From positions 1-23,457 of the IMG/VR virus record IMGVR_UViG_3300031951_001221: DNA of 23,457 bases. The stretch is one strand, 5' to 3'. Position numbers and translations under genes: made by a program. Shown here in pieces: positions 20,767 through 23,457 of the stretch. Within the stretch, counting starts at the first letter, position 1. Each line of letters starts with the position of its first letter. This DNA comes from a virus. The notes beneath the pieces are model-generated. The model saw only the letters and a program-made list of their open reading frames with translations. It ran no database searches and had not been told where the DNA came from.

Positions 20767-21231
20767 ATGAAAGCAAAATTGGTAGGAATCAAGGATCAGT
20801 TGTTTGCCGCCTTGTACTTGGTTGCCCACCAAAAGGTCAACCATGTGGACTTGCAGAATATGTTCGGCAAAGAACGAGGCAAACAACTCTCGGACTTGAT
20901 TGAAATCGACCAACGGTTCTGGCATCTCGGGACTCGATTCGCGAGTCTCAAGAAGCTCGAAAGTCTCGACTACAAGAAGCTGGCGTCATTGGTCAAGCGA
21001 ATCGATGAAGTCTCGGACGACGAGATCATGAAGTTCTTTGATCTTCGTGAACCTGTGAACAAAGTAAGAATGATGCCTCGAAAAAGAATCGAAATGTTGA
21101 CGATGGGGTTCCCTGTGAACATCATCTCCGATTCGTTTCGGGCCATCGCCGAAGACAACATGGATCGCATCGACAAATACGTTAAACATGCCGACGCAAT
21201 CAATGCGGCGGTCAACGAGATCATGAAATAA
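20767..21231 (+). CDS. Hypothetical helical protein (154 aa)
   Basis: ATG 20767 follows AAGGAGAATCGAA. The 154-aa product is basic and helical throughout. Residues 10-45 (DQLFAALYLVAHQKVNHVDLQNMFGKERGKQL) might include a winged-helix-like unit, and the C-terminus is a helical bundle (about 110-150). No family recognised. It is a single-gene cassette. Confidence 0.7.
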   Translation: MKAKLVGIKDQLFAALYLVAHQKVNHVDLQNMFGKERGKQLSDLIEIDQRFWHLGTRFASLKKLESLDYKKLASLVKRIDEVSDDEIMKFFDLREPVNKVRMMPRKRIEMLTMGFPVNIISDSFRAIAEDNMDRIDKYVKHADAINAAVNEIMK

Positions 21232-21280
21232 CCGGGGGCTACCCAGCGTCAAACTGGGTAGACGGAAGCGCCGTTCTCTA
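21231..21280 (+). repeat. Intercistronic pseudoknot element 13
   Basis: CCG with loop CG (shortened pseudoknot arm). The main stem is CTACCCAG/CTGGGTAG and the second hairpin ACGG-AAGCG-CCGT. TACACT is degraded to TTCTCT; AAAGGAG follows. Confidence 0.8.
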
Positions 21281-21296
21281 ACAAAAGGAGTCCCTC

Positions 21297-21704
21297 ATGA
21301 TTGAAGTCCATGACCACGATGGCAAGAAAGTCGATGGGAAATCGCCCATCGTTGCCAGACTGGACACGGAGAAAGAATGCGTCGATTACATCAAGAAAGT
21401 TCATCGTGGCCAAAAGGTCACGTTGGATGCCCCACCTTTTGGTCCGGGCAAGTTGGTGTCGATTGACGGCAACTACCGCTACTTCGTCGGCTCGGATGAA
21501 AAGTTCAAGCCCGAACCGGATGCGGGAATCACTCTCCATGTGCCGTGCATCAAATGCCCGAAGATCACGCCAGTCGTGATGACGCAGGAGCAAGCGATTG
21601 CATATGGCAACCCAGAGCGTGGTGCAGTCGCGGCGATCTTCCCCAACCAAAGTGTCGAGACTCAACGATTGTTGAGTGTCGGCATCTGTCCGAAGTGTTG
21701 GTGA
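21297..21704 (+). CDS. Zinc-ribbon protein with a duplicated N-terminal domain
   Basis: ATG 21297 follows AAAGGAGTCCCTC. The 135-aa product has an N-terminal domain (1-70) that aligns with the whole 69-aa product at 22696: PIVARLDTEKECVDYI against PIVAELATVEECVALL, with a shared downstream FGPGKL/FSGGPEL region. The C-terminal part carries C-x2-C twice (PCIKCPK and ICPKCW), so probably one zinc site. Function unknown; likely a metal-dependent regulator. Confidence 0.7.
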   Translation: MIEVHDHDGKKVDGKSPIVARLDTEKECVDYIKKVHRGQKVTLDAPPFGPGKLVSIDGNYRYFVGSDEKFKPEPDAGITLHVPCIKCPKITPVVMTQEQAIAYGNPERGAVAAIFPNQSVETQRLLSVGICPKCW

Positions 21705-21708
21705 AGCT

Positions 21709-21957
21709 ATGCCAAAAACTGACAAGCAGATGATTCTGAATCCAGACCTGTGGCCACGATGGCCTTGGCTTCCGGTGAAGAAGTCGGCACAGACGTTACT
21801 CACTGGTCTTCTCTGTTGTTCGGAAGAACACCTGGAAGGCAAGATGATTATCTATCATGCCTACCTCTACAAGATGCCGGAGACAATGGAAGGAGTCCCA
21901 ACTACGGAGTACCCGAACGTCGATGCAATGCTTGCAGATGGATGGGTCATCGATTGA
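21709..21957 (+). CDS. Hypothetical protein (82 aa)
   Basis: ATG 21709 comes 4 bp after the upstream stop, with only a weak GGTGAAG site, so coupling is likely. The 82-aa product is Trp/Pro-rich at the start (LNPDLWPRWPWLPVKKSAQ) and ends in a beta-helix part (MIIYHAYLYKMPETMEG, VDAMLADGWVID). No family recognised. It shares a cassette with the zinc-ribbon gene. Confidence 0.6.
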   Translation: MPKTDKQMILNPDLWPRWPWLPVKKSAQTLLTGLLCCSEEHLEGKMIIYHAYLYKMPETMEGVPTTEYPNVDAMLADGWVID

Positions 21958-21962
21958 GAAAA

Positions 21963-22011
21963 CGGTTGCCGGTTCCCGACTGAACCGGACGGAATCGCCG
22001 TACACTCTAAC
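21963..22011 (+). repeat. Intercistronic pseudoknot element 14
   Basis: Upstream CGG (21963-21965) pairs with loop CCG (21976-21978): the reverse of the CCG/CGG pair elsewhere. The main stem CCGGTT/AACCGG is also new. The second hairpin is ACGG-AATCG-CCGT, then ACACTCTAACC and AAAGGAGG. Confidence 0.85.
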
Positions 22012-22024
22012 CAAAGGAGGACTG

Positions 22025-22363
22025 ATGATTACATCTGAATTCGAGTATTACTTGATTCAGGAGTTGAACAGTATGCCGGATCGTGAACTCGCTCAGAAGA
22101 TCGAGTTACATATCTGGTATCGCTGTGCAACTCCGCAACCAAAGATACTCGCGAAGTATCTTCAAGCCTTGAAGGAATCGGACGGACCAGAAGAGTTCGT
22201 CGAGAAGGCACAAAGATACCTCGACGCAAGCGGACTGGAGTTCGTTCTCGATGAAACTGGCAAATTCATGACTCGCACGCCGAACGTGAATCCGCCGGAT
22301 TACATCGAGATTTCCGTAGAAACCAGGCTCGAAGCTGAGAAGCAAGAGCCGCAAGTGGAGTGA
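22025..22363 (+). CDS. Hypothetical protein (112 aa)
   Basis: ATG 22025 follows AAAGGAGGACTG, one of the best ribosome sites here. The 112-aa product is helical in its first two thirds (EFEYYLIQELNSMPDRELAQKIELHIW) with a beta-rich end (YIEISVETRLEAEKQ). No family recognised. It is followed 3 bp later by a membrane micropeptide in the same cassette. Confidence 0.7.
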   Translation: MITSEFEYYLIQELNSMPDRELAQKIELHIWYRCATPQPKILAKYLQALKESDGPEEFVEKAQRYLDASGLEFVLDETGKFMTRTPNVNPPDYIEISVETRLEAEKQEPQVE

Positions 22364-22366
22364 CTG

Positions 22367-22453
22367 ATGGCTGGATTCATCATCCTGATCGTGTTAGGAA
22401 TCATCTATGCTTGGTTGACAAGCCCGGTTGATTTCTTTATCAACGATGACTAG
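22367..22453 (+). CDS. Membrane micropeptide (28 aa)
   Basis: ATG 22367 has GGAG 7 nt upstream, inside the end of the previous gene. The 28-aa product is a single hydrophobic helix (GFIILIVLGIIYAWL) with an acidic tail (FFINDD), a single-pass membrane peptide. Like the peptide at 19554 it is the last gene before an element. Confidence 0.6.
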   Translation: MAGFIILIVLGIIYAWLTSPVDFFINDD

Positions 22454-22460
22454 CAAAAAA

Positions 22461-22502
22461 CGGTTGCCGGTTCCCGCCTGAACCGGACGGAAGCGTCGTA
22501 CC
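22461..22502 (+). repeat. Intercistronic pseudoknot element 15
   Basis: CGG pairs with loop CCG. The main stem is CCGGTT/AACCGG. The second hairpin is ACGG-AAGCG-TCGT, where the changed base keeps a G-T pair. AGGAGAA precedes the ATG. Confidence 0.85.
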
Positions 22503-22518
22503 TTTACAGGAGAATCAA

Positions 22519-22686
22519 ATGAAACATGAGTATATCATCACTTGCATCAACAGCAAGGGTGAAACAGTTCTGACACAGCGAGGAATCGCGACTCAAAGCG
22601 ACATCGTTGCTGTGTACTTAACTTCGATGCAACGCACGGACACGGTTCGCGTGATCCTTGATGTTGCGATTACACCGTCAAACTAA
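22519..22686 (+). CDS. Small hypothetical protein (55 aa)
   Basis: ATG 22519 follows CAGGAGAATCAA. The 55-aa product has alternating beta and helix (MKHEYIITCINSKGETVLTQ, SDIVAVYLTSMQR, DTVRVILDVAI). No family recognised. It shares a cassette with the next gene, 9 bp away. Confidence 0.65.
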   Translation: MKHEYIITCINSKGETVLTQRGIATQSDIVAVYLTSMQRTDTVRVILDVAITPSN

Positions 22687-22695
22687 GGAGTCAAG

Positions 22696-22905
22696 ATGTT
22701 CACCATCTATGACATGCACGCTCCGTTGTTCAAAGGCGAAATGCCGATTGTAGCTGAACTGGCTACTGTTGAGGAATGCGTCGCCTTACTTGGAATGATT
22801 CACAAGTACGAAAGAATTGCAACACTCCCAACCTTTTCAGGTGGGCCAGAGTTGTACGCATTTGTACGTGGCAAAGCCATGTACCTGATTCAACCGCGAC
22901 CGTGA
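22696..22905 (+). CDS. Small protein, paralogue of the domain at 21297
   Basis: ATG 22696 follows AAGGAGTCAAG. The 69-aa product is homologous along its length to residues 1-70 of the protein at 21297 (PIVAELATVEECVALLGMIHK, SGGPELYAFVRGKAMYLI), but lacks the C-terminal zinc ribbon. This suggests duplication followed by fusion or loss. Function unknown. Confidence 0.65.
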   Translation: MFTIYDMHAPLFKGEMPIVAELATVEECVALLGMIHKYERIATLPTFSGGPELYAFVRGKAMYLIQPRP

Positions 22906-22986
22906 AGCTCTTGGCTATGGGTTGAACTATGTTCAAAGTGTATCTTCTGGATACGCAGCCTAGCTAATCGGCTCAAGGTTGTTACA

Positions 22987-23034
22987 CCGGGCACGATCCA
23001 GCGGTATATCTGGGTCGTCGGAAGCGCCTTACCT
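22987..23034 (+). repeat. Intercistronic pseudoknot element 16
   Basis: CCG pairs with loop CGG. The main stem is CGATCCAG/CTGGGTCG as in element 7. The second hairpin is weaker here (TCGG-AAGCG-CCTT). TATGGAGGAA precedes the ATG at 23051. Confidence 0.8.
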
Positions 23035-23050
23035 TACTATGGAGGAATCC

Positions 23051-23457
23051 ATGCAAACGCTCGTCAAGACCTACGCCGAGCTAGATTCGCTGGTCAAGGT
23101 TTTCAACCAAGGAAAGTTGGAAATCATGATTGTCGAAGGCACAGCCGGTGTCGGCAAGTCAAGCATTGTCAAGAGGAATCTGCCGAACGATGGGCACTTG
23201 TGGCTGGAAGGCCGCGTCAGTGCTTTCACGTTCTACAAGAGTCTTCAAGAGAAAGCTGATTTGCCAGTGTTTCTCGATGATGTCGATGGTTTGCTGTCGA
23301 ACAAGGATTGTATCAACATCTTGAAGTGTGTCTGTCAAACCGAGTCGAAGAAGACTGTCTCGTGGCACACGAATGCAAACAAAGACGACGAGAAATCGTT
23401 TGAGACGACATCAAAGGTTCTTGTGATTACCAACGATTGGCGTGCCCTCAACAAGCA
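23051..23457 (+). CDS. AAA+-type ATPase (partial, runs off the window)
   Basis: ATG 23051 follows TGGAGGAATCC. The first 135 residues show Walker A GTAGVGKSS (30-38), Walker B VFLDDVD (73-79) and a sensor-1-like VLVITND (123-129, N128), in AAA+ order. The short spacing (about 40 residues between Walker A and B) is compact. Likely roles are a DNA-replication or helicase-loading ATPase, or another P-loop switch; the missing C-terminus prevents a choice. The frame is open at the window end. Confidence 0.75.
   Translation, partial: MQTLVKTYAELDSLVKVFNQGKLEIMIVEGTAGVGKSSIVKRNLPNDGHLWLEGRVSAFTFYKSLQEKADLPVFLDDVDGLLSNKDCINILKCVCQTESKKTVSWHTNANKDDEKSFETTSKVLVITNDWRALNK

Noticed and set aside
22929-22967. 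12-codon frame starting MFKVYLLD
   Set aside because: It has no ribosome site and is too short to defend, although it lies in the gap before element 16.
16857-23034. Integron-type attC sites
   Set aside because: The array layout is similar, but the elements lack the RYYYAAC/GTTRRRY ends and no integrase is in the window.
16857-23034. CRISPR array
   Set aside because: The repeats flank whole genes of varied length, are not 25-40 bp identical units with constant spacers, and no cas gene is seen.
16857-23034. Each intercistronic element as a sigma70 promoter with TACACT as -10
   Set aside because: No consistent -35 lies 16-18 bp upstream, and TACACT is lost in several copies while the hairpins are kept.

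Overview
The window looks like part of a tailed double-stranded DNA phage (or prophage) genome. The left half carries a leftward head-assembly module in recognisable order: terminase, portal, scaffold and a P22-type coat protein, ending in two tRNA genes. The host is uncertain. The two exported proteins with FGQ-type signal cleavage sites and the proline-rich linker would suit a planctomycete, but that is a weak inference from style.

Layout. (1) 25-11493, minus strand: exported Ig-like protein, papain-like peptidase, a 59-aa protein, an exported cysteine-rich protein, an HTH-metallophosphoesterase fusion, a probable small terminase, a GpA-like large terminase, a minor structural protein, a zinc-ribbon peptide, a DUF4055-type portal, scaffold and coat protein. 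A terminator, a 55-nt RNA hairpin and tRNA-Asp and tRNA-Met follow. (2) 11494-12174: intergenic, with heptamer repeats and a candidate small RNA. (3) 12175-14100, minus strand: an island of odd composition encoding a sigma-factor-like protein and two small peptides. Each has a near-identical promoter with a GGGCG/CGCCC palindrome between -35 and -10, and the island contains a long CCGTGG array. (4) 14100-15635: a control region with large palindromes, CTGTCTCT promoter-like modules, a 37-bp tandem repeat, two copies of a 36-bp AAGTATAAAT repeat and a large structured RNA candidate. (5) 15198-23457, plus strand: about twenty small, mostly unrecognised genes, then a ParB-like protein near the start and an AAA+ ATPase running off the end.

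The most notable feature is in (5). Nearly every gene or gene pair is preceded by a copy of a 45-60 nt element. It has an upstream ACCR, a 6-8 bp stem whose loop carries the complementary YGGT (an H-type pseudoknot), a second hairpin ACGG-5nt-CCGT, then TACACTAACC, a Shine-Dalgarno sequence and ATG. I count about 16 forward copies and one inverted copy. Both the main stem and the pseudoknot arm change in a compensatory way between copies, which argues for selection on RNA structure. I do not recognise this as a described family. The layout resembles modular gene cassettes.

How the parts may work together (inference): the sigma-like factor and its own repeated promoters in the central region probably switch between the leftward head operon and the rightward small-gene operon. 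The pseudoknot elements would then process, insulate or tune translation of each cistron of the rightward transcript.
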